Positions 11,083 to 20,659 are shown, numbered from the stretch's first letter. The stretch: DNA of 34,799 nt from Gracilaria vermiculophylla (GCA_019155205.2 JAHNZQ020003149.1:1033531-1068329); one strand, 5' to 3'. Numbers and translations are program-made. Notes: generated by a model not told the origin, from the letters alone.

Positions 11083-11154
<72 letters not shown>
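11083..11154 (+). repeat. Uninterrupted 72-nt poly-C tract
   Basis: A run of 72 C on the plus strand is followed by further C-rich sequence with a few A and T. It ends about 40 nt before the ATG of the transporter gene at 11194, so it would lie in that gene's 5' UTR or core promoter on the coding strand. Exact length is unreliable because such homopolymers are commonly miscounted. Confidence 0.9.
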
Positions 11155-11193
11155 ACCCCCACCCCTTCCCCACACCAAGCCCACCCACTCGCG

Positions 11194-12776
11194 ATGGCCG
11201 CCGACGCGCAGCCCACCAACCGCTCCCCGAAGCGCACCCACTCGTCGCGCCCTCCCCCCGCCCCGCCGCAACGCCCGGCCCCCGCCCGATCCTCCCCCGT
11301 CCCCGTCCCCTCCTCCTACGGCTCCATCTCCCCGTTCATCTCCCCGCGCAGCAGCCTCACCCTCGCCCAGCACTCGGTCCGCCCGAGCTCCTTCCCGCCC
11401 CCTAGCAGCTCGTCTGAGCTGCACACCCCCGCCCGCCCGCTCGCCCGCGTGCCCTCGCGCCCGAGCCTGCGCCCGCTGCTCCACATTGACTTTGACGCCG
11501 TCGCCGAGCAGCTCAGCAACTTTGAGGGCGCCCCGGTCACCGGCGAGGACCTCAAGAACTCCTTCCCGGCCGCCCAGCCCTCCCCGGCCGAGCCCTGCGC
11601 CTCCCCGGCCGCCCACCACGGTCTGCACCCGTCGTCGGGCGCCGCCACCCCGGCCGTCCCGCTCTCCGTCCACTTTGCCGCCCCGCCCGACCAGTCGGAC
11701 GACCAGTCCTTTGTGCTCAAGGTGTGCCCGCTCGACGACCCGTCCACCTCCGCCGACGCCGCCGCCTCGCAAAATGAATTCGAAAACGGCGCTGACCCGT
11801 CCAAAGGGTTTGCCATGTCCATCCCCGTGAACCCGGAGCCGCTCGACCCGCCCGCGTCGTCGTGGCCGCTCGAGCCCGACCACTACGCCGACGAGGAGGC
11901 CGGCCTCATGGAGCCGCTGGGCATCGACCTTGCGCCCCACAGCGACATGGCCATGCAGCACGACACCACCGCCGTCGTGCAGCGCCACGGCAGCAAGCAT
12001 GACGTCGAGGAGCACGAGGTGGTCGTGTCCATGCCCGACGCCGCCAGCGTCGGCCCCAACATGGGCTTCATCATTCCCAACTACGACTCGAGGGAGAACT
12101 TGACCGACCTGCTCGTCGTCGTGCCGCCCGAGCCCGAGGAGGATGCGCCGGCCACGTCGGGCAAGCTGGACGACGTCTCCACCTCCAACGCCACCATGAC
12201 GGCCGAATCGGCCAAGGACGCTATTGAGCACTTTGCCAGCCTTGTGCCGCCCATGCCGGCCATTGTGGACCTCGAGTCCACCGTCGAGGTGCACGGCTCC
12301 ACCAAGAACGCCACGTTGACCATGAACGTGAGGCGCGAAGTGTCGGTGGTCGGCTACCTCATCCTGGCCGTCGCGCTGTTCTCGGTGGCCAGCCAGGGCA
12401 CTGCCGTCAAGTGGCTGCCCAGCGTGGACGGCATGATTGCGGCCGCGTGGCTGATGCAGTGCCAGACGGTGCTCATGCTTCCGTTTGCCGCGTTCCAGTT
12501 GCTCACCATGGACGACGAGGAGCGCTGGCAGTGGCGGCAGCTGTCCACAATCAAGCTGGTGATTGTGGCGAGCCTGTCGCAGGTGTTCTGGGCGTGCGGC
12601 TTCTTCCTCGCTATTGACTACACGTCCATGTTCCACGCGTGGTCGCTCAACAACATCCACGCGCTGACGATTGTGCTGATCGCGGTTGGGCAGGGCATGC
12701 TGTCGCGGAAGCCCATGCGCGTGGTGACTGGCGGCGAGCTGCTCGGGGCGCGCATCGCCGTGGGCGGGCTGATTCT
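11194..12776 (+). CDS. DMT/EamA-like membrane transporter with a long disordered N-terminus (truncated by gap)
   Basis: The ATG at 11194 (GCGATGG) is preferred over one at 11080 that would place the C tract inside the protein as polyproline. 527 complete codons are present before the assembly gap. Residues 1 to about 380 are rich in Pro, Ser, Ala, Asp and Glu, without a recognised domain and probably cytosolic and disordered. From about residue 383 there are four hydrophobic helices and the beginning of a fifth, including VKWLP after helix 1, AAAWLMQ in helix 2, and WACGFFLAIDYTSM followed by AWSLNNIHA around helices 3 and 4. This resembles the first half of a ten-helix drug/metabolite transporter. 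Substrate cannot be told. The second half is missing: only about 125 nt separate the gap from the neighbouring SOD stop. Codon third positions are strongly G/C. Confidence 0.7.
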
Positions 12777-12876
12777 NNNNNNNNNNNNNNNNNNNNNNNN
12801 NNNNNNNNNNNNNNNNNNNNNNNNNNNNNNNNNNNNNNNNNNNNNNNNNNNNNNNNNNNNNNNNNNNNNNNNNNNN
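12777..12876. other. Assembly gap (100 N)
   Basis: Exactly 100 N, the usual placeholder for a gap of unknown size. It interrupts the transporter gene, and the missing C-terminal half implies that several hundred bases are absent. Confidence 0.98.
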
Positions 12877-13000
12877 AAAAAAACACAAACCCTTCCCCAC
12901 AACCACCCTAAAGAGGGAAAAAAAAAAAAAAACCCCCCCCCCCCCCCCCCCTCCCCCGCGACAAACACAAACTTTCTCCCCACCCCCCCGGCGACCGGCC
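12877..13000. repeat. G-poor, homopolymer-rich sequence next to the gap
   Basis: This stretch is almost entirely A and C on the plus strand, including A15 (12918-12932) directly followed by C19 (12933-12951). It lies between the gap and the SOD stop codon. It may be genuine 3' flanking sequence or a poorly resolved assembly end. Confidence 0.7.
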
Positions 13001-13867
13001 TCAAACGGCGCGGTCGTAGATGTCACTCACTCGAGACCAGTGCACGACCTTCCACCACTGCGGAATGTACTCAGCTTTTTTCGGGCCGTACTGGTAATAC
13101 CAGGCGTGCTCCCAGCAGTCGCACGCGAGCAGCGGGAAAACGTCGCCGTCCATCGCCGGGTGGTCCTGGTTGGCGTACTTTGAGACGCGCAAGCGGTCGC
13201 CGTCGCGCACGAGCCACACGAAGCCCGACCCGAACAGCCCGAGCGCGGTATCGATGAACAGCCTCTCAAAGGCCTCAAACGACCCGAACTGTGCGTCTAT
13301 CTGGCGCGCGAGCGCAGTGGCTTTCGGCAGCGGCGATCCGCGCGGCGTCATGGTCTCAAAGAAGCGTTTGTGATTGAGGTAGCCGCCACCGTTGTTTCGG
13401 ATCTGGGTTCTGAGGGCGGCGTCCGCGACGGAATCGAGGCTGGCCAGTAACTTGGCGAGCGCCGCGTCATCCGAGACGGACTGGGCGGGCAGTTGCTTGA
13501 GCGCCGCGTTGAGTTTGTTCACGTAGCCCGCAAAGTGGGCATCATGGTGCGCCCTCATGATGTTCTCACTGATGTACGGCTGGAGGGCATCGTAGGCGTA
13601 CGGCAAGGCAGGCAGCTCGAACGCGCCATGCTCGGCGGCGGCGGCAGCGGTGACGCGTGAGTCGAGCGCGGCGCCCGCAAGAACGGCGGACGAAAGCGCC
13701 AGAAACGCGCGTCTCGACACAGCAGCAGCGGGTGGCGCCACGCATGCACACAGCGTGCGGGACGCGTCCTCTCGCGGACACGTCACCGCGCGGTGCCGCG
13801 GAGGCGAGAGCGACGGAGAAGTGCGCGCAAGCGGGGGCGCAAAACTCGGGGGGGGGCGGATCACCAT
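13001..13867 (-). CDS. Mn-type superoxide dismutase with plastid transit peptide and twin-arginine lumen signal
   Basis: Encodes 288 residues that dismutate superoxide to oxygen and hydrogen peroxide. The mature part (from about residue 80) follows the Fe/Mn-SOD fold. Metal ligands are His107 (AHHDAH), His166 (GGGYLNH), Asp250 and His254 (DCWEHAWYY). Tyr115 matches the gateway tyrosine. Gln234 in NQD, together with GGGxLNH, is the Mn-type arrangement rather than the Fe-type. His is replaced by Tyr164 in the usual GGGH motif. The N-terminus is bipartite: a Pro/Ser/Arg-rich transit peptide with Phe9, then SRRAFLALSSAVLAGAAL (51-68), a twin-Arg motif with hydrophobic core, and an Ala run before the mature protein. 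This predicts Tat-dependent delivery to the thylakoid lumen. The ATG at 13867 has context GCCATGG; the open frame extends a further 127 codons upstream but that part lacks SOD features. It lies tail-to-tail with the truncated transporter. Confidence 0.9.
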   Translation of the reverse strand: MVIRPPPSFAPPLARTSPSLSPPRHRAVTCPREDASRTLCACVAPPAAAVSRRAFLALSSAVLAGAALDSRVTAAAAAEHGAFELPALPYAYDALQPYISENIMRAHHDAHFAGYVNKLNAALKQLPAQSVSDDAALAKLLASLDSVADAALRTQIRNNGGGYLNHKRFFETMTPRGSPLPKATALARQIDAQFGSFEAFERLFIDTALGLFGSGFVWLVRDGDRLRVSKYANQDHPAMDGDVFPLLACDCWEHAWYYQYGPKKAEYIPQWWKVVHWSRVSDIYDRAV

Positions 13868-14344
13868 GGCCAAGGCAGTGTGGCGCGACACCCGCAGCCC
13901 CGTTCTGGCAGGAGGGCTGGCGACGGCCGCGCGCGAAGGGGTGCGCACCCCGCCGCTCACGGCACACACGCCTGCGCCGCTGAAGCGAGCACAATCTTCC
14001 TCTCGAAAAATCTGCGGCCCGCAAAGCTTTTCGGCCAATGAGATGCAAGCAGTCACATAAGCTACGCCTTTGTGGCGCAAATTTACTGAGCAGCTGCTCG
14101 CAAACCGCCTCCACGGCGGCGCCGCGAGGTGGCTGCGCGTCAGCGCGAAGCGTTTCGACAAAATTGGGTGTGCTTGGCACAAAAGGCCTTCAGCGCAACA
14201 TAAAAAAAAAGAGCTGCAAACGATGTGCAACACTTTCACGTTCAGCACAGCGTCCTCTCTCCCCCTCCTTCCCCTCTACAATACAGCAGTCATTCTTAGA
14301 CAACAAACTATTGTACAAACTCACACGCCACGAGCTCCGCCGCA
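13868..14344. other. Upstream region of the SOD gene
   Basis: No gene is seen between the SOD start and the stop of the next minus-strand gene. It holds an A9 run near 14202-14210. Long overlapping open frames here are expected from the high GC content. Confidence 0.4.
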
Positions 14345-15355
14345 TTACGCCGCTTCGTCAGCGTGCTGCTCACCGCGCCCCATGTCGACGTCCATCATGA
14401 CGGAGCGTTCAAGGATGCTACGGTTCATGAGTATATGTTCCTCTGGAATGTACTTCATGATGGCAATCCACTCCTCGGCAATAGCCCATCGAAGTTCTAA
14501 AAGCTGCAGCGCCAACCCGCGCGGCTGAATGAGATGCGAGGGGTGCGTCCTGCTTTCAATGGGTCTGGCCATGAGTTTTTTGACAAAGTCATCGCCATCG
14601 TCGATAGAGCCGTACGCCCTGCAGAACTGCAGCAAGTACATGTAATCATGGTTCGGACCCACGTCTCGAATGTACGGCAGTAGTCTAGACACGGCGTGTC
14701 TGGTAGTTAATGTTTTCAGAGCATGGTAGTTCTTGTAGCGGAGAGGTGTATTGTCATTTGAGAAGGGGTCACTGTCGAAAATTAGGTTACGTTTAGACTG
14801 TAACTCAGCTTCACTGGAACACAGCATGCTTTCAACGGCCATTCTCTGAATCTCCAGGTTCTCCATTCGGATGCACCGCAGATCGGTCGCCCACTCACCC
14901 GAGAGCTGCTTGCGGATGGCGAAAATCCTGTTCGCAATGCGATACGGCTCAATCACGACGTCGTAGCTGCGCACCAGCCGACCGCCCATGTACGACACCT
15001 GGATGGTCTTCTCCTCCTTGTCGGCCCTCATCATACGCTGCAAGTAGTCGTCGGCGTCGACGAAGCGATCTTGCTCGACTTTGTGCGAAAAGTCATCAAA
15101 CGTGCGCAGCCAGTTGCGGTTGAGGCTGTCGCCCAGCTCATGCATGTAGTACATGACGGTGTTGACGGCGCGGCGGGTGAGGAAGTTGCGCAGCGTAACC
15201 TCGGCATGGCGCTGCAGGTACGTGTTGCTTGCCGGCGTGTCGAGCACGGCGGTGGGCGCGCGCGCGCCCGGGCGGCGGCGGGACAGCAGCGGCGCGTGGC
15301 GCCGCGGCACGCCCACGAAAGAGGAGAGCGCGACGAAGGCCGGGGCACTGTCCAT
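14345..15355 (-). CDS. Conserved-looking plastid-targeted protein of unknown function
   Basis: A 336-residue protein. The ATG at 15355 (CCAATGG) was chosen because the longer frame starts with TTG. The first 40 or so residues have Phe7, several Ser, Ala, Pro and Arg, and no acid after residue 2, as in a plastid transit peptide. The rest is a soluble, mostly helical protein with many charged residues. A first half around RNFLTRRAVNTVMYYMHELG resembles a later TTRHAVSRLLPYIRDVG segment, hinting at an internal duplication. The central part includes IANRIFAIRKQLSGEW followed by DL and an EN-containing helix. This pattern recalls a cyanobacterial/plastid family of unknown function that includes Arabidopsis At2g14910-like proteins; that link is from memory and weak. 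Between the two halves lies a more polar stretch. No catalytic motif is recognised. Confidence 0.72.
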   Translation of the reverse strand: MDSAPAFVALSSFVGVPRRHAPLLSRRRPGARAPTAVLDTPASNTYLQRHAEVTLRNFLTRRAVNTVMYYMHELGDSLNRNWLRTFDDFSHKVEQDRFVDADDYLQRMMRADKEEKTIQVSYMGGRLVRSYDVVIEPYRIANRIFAIRKQLSGEWATDLRCIRMENLEIQRMAVESMLCSSEAELQSKRNLIFDSDPFSNDNTPLRYKNYHALKTLTTRHAVSRLLPYIRDVGPNHDYMYLLQFCRAYGSIDDGDDFVKKLMARPIESRTHPSHLIQPRGLALQLLELRWAIAEEWIAIMKYIPEEHILMNRSILERSVMMDVDMGRGEQHADEAA

Positions 15356-16352
15356 TGGATCGCAGCAGCGGCGGCGGGAGGGCAAGCGAAGGCAGGGACG
15401 TCCGCAGCGAGCCAGACGCAGAAGGTGAACCCGAGTGAGGCGAGGAGCGTGTGTCTACTGCCGCGCAGGATACGCACTTTAATAGCGCAGGGAGAACTCG
15501 CGGCGTGCCGTCAGCACAAGCGCCGCCAGCTCAGCAGCGCCACAGGGCGCACCGCAGTATCGCCGTCAACAGAAACGAGCACAGCCATCGACGCACCACG
15601 AGCACCGTTTGAATGCTTCCACGTCACACAGAGCCACCACCTTCCACGTCACAAGTCAGCCGTTTCTCCGCCGCCAACGGCGCCACCCCAGCCGCCCCGG
15701 CCGCCGCCCGCCCCGCCCTTTGCGGACACGCTGTCTGCAATGCGCGCCTCTAACGCGCGCCCGCTGAAGCTCTGCACACGTCACACAGCACGTACACGCT
15801 GCATACACCCATATGCAGCCCCACGCGGAACACTGTACTACGACGCACACGTTAGCCACGGAGAACATGACGACCACGCTGTACACGCGGCATACAGCTT
15901 TGCACTCCGCGCCGCAGCCCGCGAGCGATGGCAGCGGCGCGGAATGCGTCCACGCGTCGCCACTCTCCCACGGCCGCCACCATTTCTGCGCTGCACAGCG
16001 CGGCGCGTCCTCACCGATCACTTTTCGTCATTTTTGCTGGCTGCCGCACCGTCAGATCGACCGCCGCACCGCCTGCGTGTAATTCTCTCTCATACAGTAC
16101 GCTTTCAAAAAAGATATCGATTCACATGACGTGGTACGTAAGGTCCCCCCTGTGAGATTCACTCTCCAACGCCGTCATGTGCGCACCGTTCTCAACTCGA
16201 TATGCACCACCCACCAGCCCGCTCTGCCACGACATAGCTGCCTCACAGCGTACCTACCACACTGCATAGCTGCCACACTGCATAGCCACCACAAGCTTTA
16301 TGTGCATTCAACTCTCCCGTAACGTAACACACTCTACTGCTTAATAATCCAC
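15356..16352. other. GC-rich intergenic stretch upstream of the plastid-protein gene
   Basis: A long plus-strand frame (15071-16129) overlaps the start of the minus-strand gene, but its composition is typical of chance frames in GC-rich DNA and no motif is visible. A CCGCC-rich patch lies at 15669-15720. Near 16250-16290 the phrase CACACTGCATAGC occurs twice in close succession. The right end is the 3' flank of the Cyc8-like gene. Confidence 0.4.
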
Positions 16353-19300
16353 TCACACTTCCTTGCCTCGAATCCGATTGTCTCCCGACTGCTCGCTGAG
16401 CCCATTGATAGACCTCAGTCTCTTGTTATGCCTTCCTTCACCGTCCGCCCCATTCCTCACGTCCACTCCATGAGCCTTCGCAGATACTGTAGACCCCATC
16501 CTTCGAACCCCCGCCTCGCCATTCCGCCCACTCCCGTTCTTCGCACCATTCCGTTGCTCCGCGCCACTGTCCCTCTCACTGTCATCACTGGGCACTTCTT
16601 CAACCTTTCGTTTCTGTCCTCTGCTTCCAGTATCCCTGCGTTCCATGTCATCTGAATCGCCGTCCCCTCCCTTTCCCACTTGAGCTCCGCGATACGACTT
16701 CTCCCCATTGCCCCGACGCCCGGTGAACGGCGACGATAGCCCAGTCGCCGCCCCAGATCGTGACAGCGACTTCGAAAACGACGCAGGCGCTCCGCTCCCA
16801 AACGCGCCATCTCCACTGCCTCCTCCCCCACGCGAATATTCTCGCCCACTATGACTCCCAGAACGTCCTCCAGAGCTCGATCGTTCACCATGCGAATCCT
16901 TCCCATCTTCGTTTCTCCTTCTCATAGAGCATCGTGCACCCATGTCGTCGTCCCGTCTTCTATTCCTATCACCGTGCGCAGTACCACCTCTTCCTTCAGA
17001 CCCCCCCTTTTGCTTTGAACCCCCTCTCTGAGATTCGGCTCTGTCTCTGTCATGGTTACTCCGTGTAGGCGACTGCATCCTAGAATTCGTGGGGCTTGAC
17101 GTGTACTGATCTCTGTCCTGCTTTCTGCCGCAATCATTGCCTCCAGAGTACTCACGCCCCGATGTCGAATTTTCCACCCGTTGCACGTGCTTCGAGGTCG
17201 ACGGCATGGGCACACTACGGAATGCGAATGATCGAGCAACAGGGGTGCGAGCTTCCTTACTGTCCCCAATGCGCTTGTTTTGCTCCCCATAATCCCGGGA
17301 CTCTGGCGATCTGCTCAACCGAGACGAAGTGCCCCCAGAGGGGCCCCCAGAGGGCAAAGCCGATTTCGAATTCATGCGCCCAACTTCTTCACTTTCATGT
17401 CCCTTTTCATCTGCCATATACGGCTCCGGTATGCGCGGTCGACGACGAGATCCTTCCGAAAAAGAGCCGTCTTTCGTACTTTCCCCTCGTCTATTGCGAT
17501 TCCCAGCCTTACTGTTCAGTGGCAGTGGCGGAAGTCTGGGCATCATCGCCTCCTCCACATCAAATTTGTTCAGACTTCCATTCGATGCGGAGTTCACGAT
17601 TACTGGATAACCTGAATTTGTCTGCTTCCTAGAGCCTCCACCCCCAATACCGCCACCGCCAGTATTCGGGCCCCCACCACCTCCTGTATTTCCCATATCA
17701 TTCAAGTTTCCGGACGTACCACCACTGCCACCAACACTATCAGGGACGCCACCAGGGGTATCCACATGATTGTCTACATTCTTTTCCTCCAAACTTCCAT
17801 TCTTCTCCTCCAAACTTCCATTCGACTCCCTACGTCTGTCGGACTTATGTTTATGACCACTGGCGATTTCCGGTGAGTGCCTTCCCGTCTCCTCCAAATG
17901 CCTTCGTTGGCGTTTTCCAGCACCACTGTCACTACGCTTCCGTTCATAGGAAGACGTTCCAGAGTGGCGAGACGAGTTGTCTGCTGCCCTCGAGTAGTGC
18001 GCCATACGCTCGTCACCATAAAGTCGACCTTCGTCGTTCACCGGAGACGACGAAAGATGCTTGCGAAAACCGTTTTCCGTCATGGTTCGCCCCTCTGTAT
18101 CATCCCCTTCCTTTCTGTTGTCCCGACCATCTGGACTTTTCCGTTCACCATTACCCCCTTCTTTGCCCTCGCCCGAAGAGTTGGGTTCGCTGCGATCCCA
18201 ATTGGAAGGTGCACAAGATTCCATAGTTGGTGCCTTGCTCGCGGCCGGCGGAGGAGAAATTCTCGACTCCCTAGCCATGGGTGTAGAAGGGCTTACTTCA
18301 ATGTGATCGGCGTCCCGAGATTGAAAACGACGATGCTGGGATTCGGAGCTACGTCGTCTCCCTTTGTCGTCATGCTTGGGACTATGCACCGAAACGCCAC
18401 TTTGCGCTGTCTCATTTCTATCCTGCCTGTCCGTTTCCTCCTTAAAACTGGGCCGCGATCGCGACGGACTCAGCGGCCGTTTGTTTACCAGCGATGAAAT
18501 GCCACTGTTCATGGGTGCACTGGACAAAGGTACCGGTGCATGCTGCGAGCCCCGAACATGAGTATCAGCGTTGTCGGCGGGTACCTGCGCCGGAAGTGCC
18601 TGCTGTTCCACAACAGAAGGTTTGGAAACATTCGGAGATTGGGGACCAATTATGTGCGCCTCAGCTTTAGGCCTCTGAGGAGATCGCGAGCGATGAGAAC
18701 TAAGTTGCGATGCAGCGTCAACTTCGCTGCGTCGAACATTGTCGCGACCATGTTTTTGAGGAGAAACATTCATCGGGGTAGAAGCAGATTCCGGCATAGA
18801 GATCGTTGTTTCCATAGGGGCATTTTGGTTCACATCACCCTTCCAGACAGGCATAGGCGTGCTATTCAGAACTGTAGCTACCACTGCACCAGAGGCATTA
18901 TTTGTGTTGTTGGTAGCAACGGGAACCACAGCGGCAGCGGCCCCAGCCACTGAAATACTGCTGTCTCTAACATTGTTATGTATATGCGACGGATGTACCG
19001 CGGAGGCAGCATGGTCTCCAATTGCTGTGAGAGTCGGAGTCACCATGGTGGGTGCAGAAAGCTTGGTAGGCATAGAGGATGAAGGCTGTAGTACATGTCG
19101 TTCCGGCAAGTGGGATGGGGCTGAAGACAAAGGCTGGGCTATGGGTGCTTGTGGCGGAGGCGGCAGAGGGCCAATTCGGGCGACAAAGTCTGCCTTGGTG
19201 TGGGGTCGCATTGCGGTGGCAGGATTAGGCGATAACGGCGGACCCGCTGTGCGAGGAAGCGGGGGTGGCAGTTGCGGCCTGACGTTAGTGACAAGGGCCC

Positions 19301-20444
19301 TCTGCGCGATGGCGAGCCTTTCATTGGTGAGAGGATCATTCGAATTGTGTTGCAGTGCATGTTGGTATGCATCTACTGCGTCATTATACTGACCGTAGAT
19401 CTCGTACAGCGTTCCCATATCATACCAAACATCGGGAAAGTTGGTATTGATACGAATAGCTCGCGTATAAGCGTCCATGGCGTCCCGAAACTGGCGCATA
19501 TGAAAGTAGAGCACACCAATGGCACACCAAAAATCGGCATTCTTTCCATCACGATACACAGCCTGCTGATAACTCTCATATGCGACGTGAAAATTATTGG
19601 TGGCCATTGCCACCCTGCCCATGATATAGAATATTTGCGCATCGCTCTGATCCAGACGCGACGCGCGCTGCAACAGACTTATAGCGTCATCGTGCTTGCC
19701 AGTTTTGGACATGAGGATGGCGAGCGCTTGTAGACACTTGGAGTGGTTGGGGTTCTGAGAGAGGGAGCGATGGTAGGCGTCCATGGCAGAGGAGGTGCTA
19801 CCTGCCAGCTCATGAATGTGGCCGATCTGATACAATGCCTCGGCGTATGCAGCAGGTTGCTGATTATTTATGACAGACATAACCTTCGTCATGTATTCAT
19901 GGGCGTGTTCATACTTGTGCTGCTCTTTGTGGATGAGGCCGATAGCGTAGAATACCTCATCGGCGCGATGGTAGGTGGGGGTGACAGTGAGGACGGAGTG
20001 AAAGGCATGGAGGGCGTCATCCAGCATACCGAGGCGATCGTACAGGACGCCGATGCCAAACCACAAGTTGGGATCGGTCTGGTGCGGTTTTCGCAGTAAG
20101 GTAGTGTGATAGGCGTCATACGCGCGCTCTAGATCATCAGTCATGAGGTAACAGTGAGCCAAGGCGGCCCAGGCGGCGGCGTTAGTGTTGTCTCTCGTGA
20201 CGGAGACGTGAAGGTACTCGATGGCACGTGGAAAGTTTTCTTTCTTCAGCAGAATGAGACCAGCCTTAGCGGAGGAGTCGGCGTTAGCTGGGTTATGGGC
20301 AAGCGCCTTTTCGAATGCAGAGAGAGCGGCATCATAGTCACCCATGTCCTCATGCAGGACGCCTATACGACACCATATGGCGCTCTTGATCCCGGAGAGG
20401 ACTTGCGTAAGCCCGGGGGGCAGGTTTAGGTCGTGCACAGCCAT
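16353..20444 (-). CDS. Cyc8/Ssn6-like TPR transcriptional corepressor
   Basis: A 1363-residue protein. Residues about 22-369 form ten consecutive TPR repeats, the number found in yeast Cyc8 (Ssn6), which works with Tup1 as a general corepressor in the nucleus. Repeats 7-10 carry the family signature: NPNHSKCLQALAIL, then AYESYQQAVYRDGKN and FWCAIGVLYFHMRQFRDAMD, then FPDVWYDMGTLYEIYGQYND. The remaining 980 residues are low-complexity: a Pro/Ala/Ser/Thr region, then long Ser/Arg/Asp/Gly stretches with a Gly-run near the middle and KRKVEE-type basic patches suited to nuclear import. A 21-nt unit is tandemly duplicated, giving NGSLEEK twice (about 17785-17826). The ATG at 20444 was chosen because the open frame further upstream runs through the G tract as polyproline. 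It is divergently arranged with the b561-like gene. A UTX-type TPR protein is less likely because no JmjC domain follows. Confidence 0.92.
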   Translation of the reverse strand: MAVHDLNLPPGLTQVLSGIKSAIWCRIGVLHEDMGDYDAALSAFEKALAHNPANADSSAKAGLILLKKENFPRAIEYLHVSVTRDNTNAAAWAALAHCYLMTDDLERAYDAYHTTLLRKPHQTDPNLWFGIGVLYDRLGMLDDALHAFHSVLTVTPTYHRADEVFYAIGLIHKEQHKYEHAHEYMTKVMSVINNQQPAAYAEALYQIGHIHELAGSTSSAMDAYHRSLSQNPNHSKCLQALAILMSKTGKHDDAISLLQRASRLDQSDAQIFYIMGRVAMATNNFHVAYESYQQAVYRDGKNADFWCAIGVLYFHMRQFRDAMDAYTRAIRINTNFPDVWYDMGTLYEIYGQYNDAVDAYQHALQHNSNDPLTNERLAIAQRALVTNVRPQLPPPLPRTAGPPLSPNPATAMRPHTKADFVARIGPLPPPPQAPIAQPLSSAPSHLPERHVLQPSSSMPTKLSAPTMVTPTLTAIGDHAASAVHPSHIHNNVRDSSISVAGAAAAVVPVATNNTNNASGAVVATVLNSTPMPVWKGDVNQNAPMETTISMPESASTPMNVSPQKHGRDNVRRSEVDAASQLSSHRSRSPQRPKAEAHIIGPQSPNVSKPSVVEQQALPAQVPADNADTHVRGSQHAPVPLSSAPMNSGISSLVNKRPLSPSRSRPSFKEETDRQDRNETAQSGVSVHSPKHDDKGRRRSSESQHRRFQSRDADHIEVSPSTPMARESRISPPPAASKAPTMESCAPSNWDRSEPNSSGEGKEGGNGERKSPDGRDNRKEGDDTEGRTMTENGFRKHLSSSPVNDEGRLYGDERMAHYSRAADNSSRHSGTSSYERKRSDSGAGKRQRRHLEETGRHSPEIASGHKHKSDRRRESNGSLEEKNGSLEEKNVDNHVDTPGGVPDSVGGSGGTSGNLNDMGNTGGGGGPNTGGGGIGGGGSRKQTNSGYPVIVNSASNGSLNKFDVEEAMMPRLPPLPLNSKAGNRNRRGESTKDGSFSEGSRRRPRIPEPYMADEKGHESEEVGRMNSKSALPSGGPSGGTSSRLSRSPESRDYGEQNKRIGDSKEARTPVARSFAFRSVPMPSTSKHVQRVENSTSGREYSGGNDCGRKQDRDQYTSSPTNSRMQSPTRSNHDRDRAESQRGGSKQKGGSEGRGGTAHGDRNRRRDDDMGARCSMRRRNEDGKDSHGERSSSGGRSGSHSGREYSRGGGGSGDGAFGSGAPASFSKSLSRSGAATGLSSPFTGRRGNGEKSYRGAQVGKGGDGDSDDMERRDTGSRGQKRKVEEVPSDDSERDSGAEQRNGAKNGSGRNGEAGVRRMGSTVSAKAHGVDVRNGADGEGRHNKRLRSINGLSEQSGDNRIRGKEV

Positions 20445-20570
20445 GAGGGGTTGGAAGGGGGAGGGGGGGCAAACGAAGGGGAAGTAGAGGAGGAGGAGAG
20501 TGGGGAGAGTGTGCGGGCGGCGTGCGCAAGCGTGACGTAAGGTGGAGTGCGAGCGGGGGGCCGAAGTTGT

Positions 20571-20659
<89 letters not shown>

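Noticed and set aside
11080..11193. Upstream ATG giving a polyproline N-terminus to the transporter
   Set aside because: The reading frame would depend on the exact number of C in a 72-nt run; the ATG at 11194 has a better context and lies after the tract.
11023..13026. 667-codon minus-strand frame across the transporter gene
   Set aside because: It crosses the gap and the poly-C tract (polyglycine) and is the antisense of a convincing membrane protein; GC-rich codons keep the opposite strand open by chance.
13868..14248. 127-residue extension of the SOD
   Set aside because: It would place a long unrelated sequence before a well-formed transit peptide; the ATG at 13867 has a strong context.
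15071..16129. 352-codon plus-strand frame
   Set aside because: It overlaps the minus-strand plastid-protein start antisense, has shadow-type composition (many His, Arg, Pro, Ala) and no motif.
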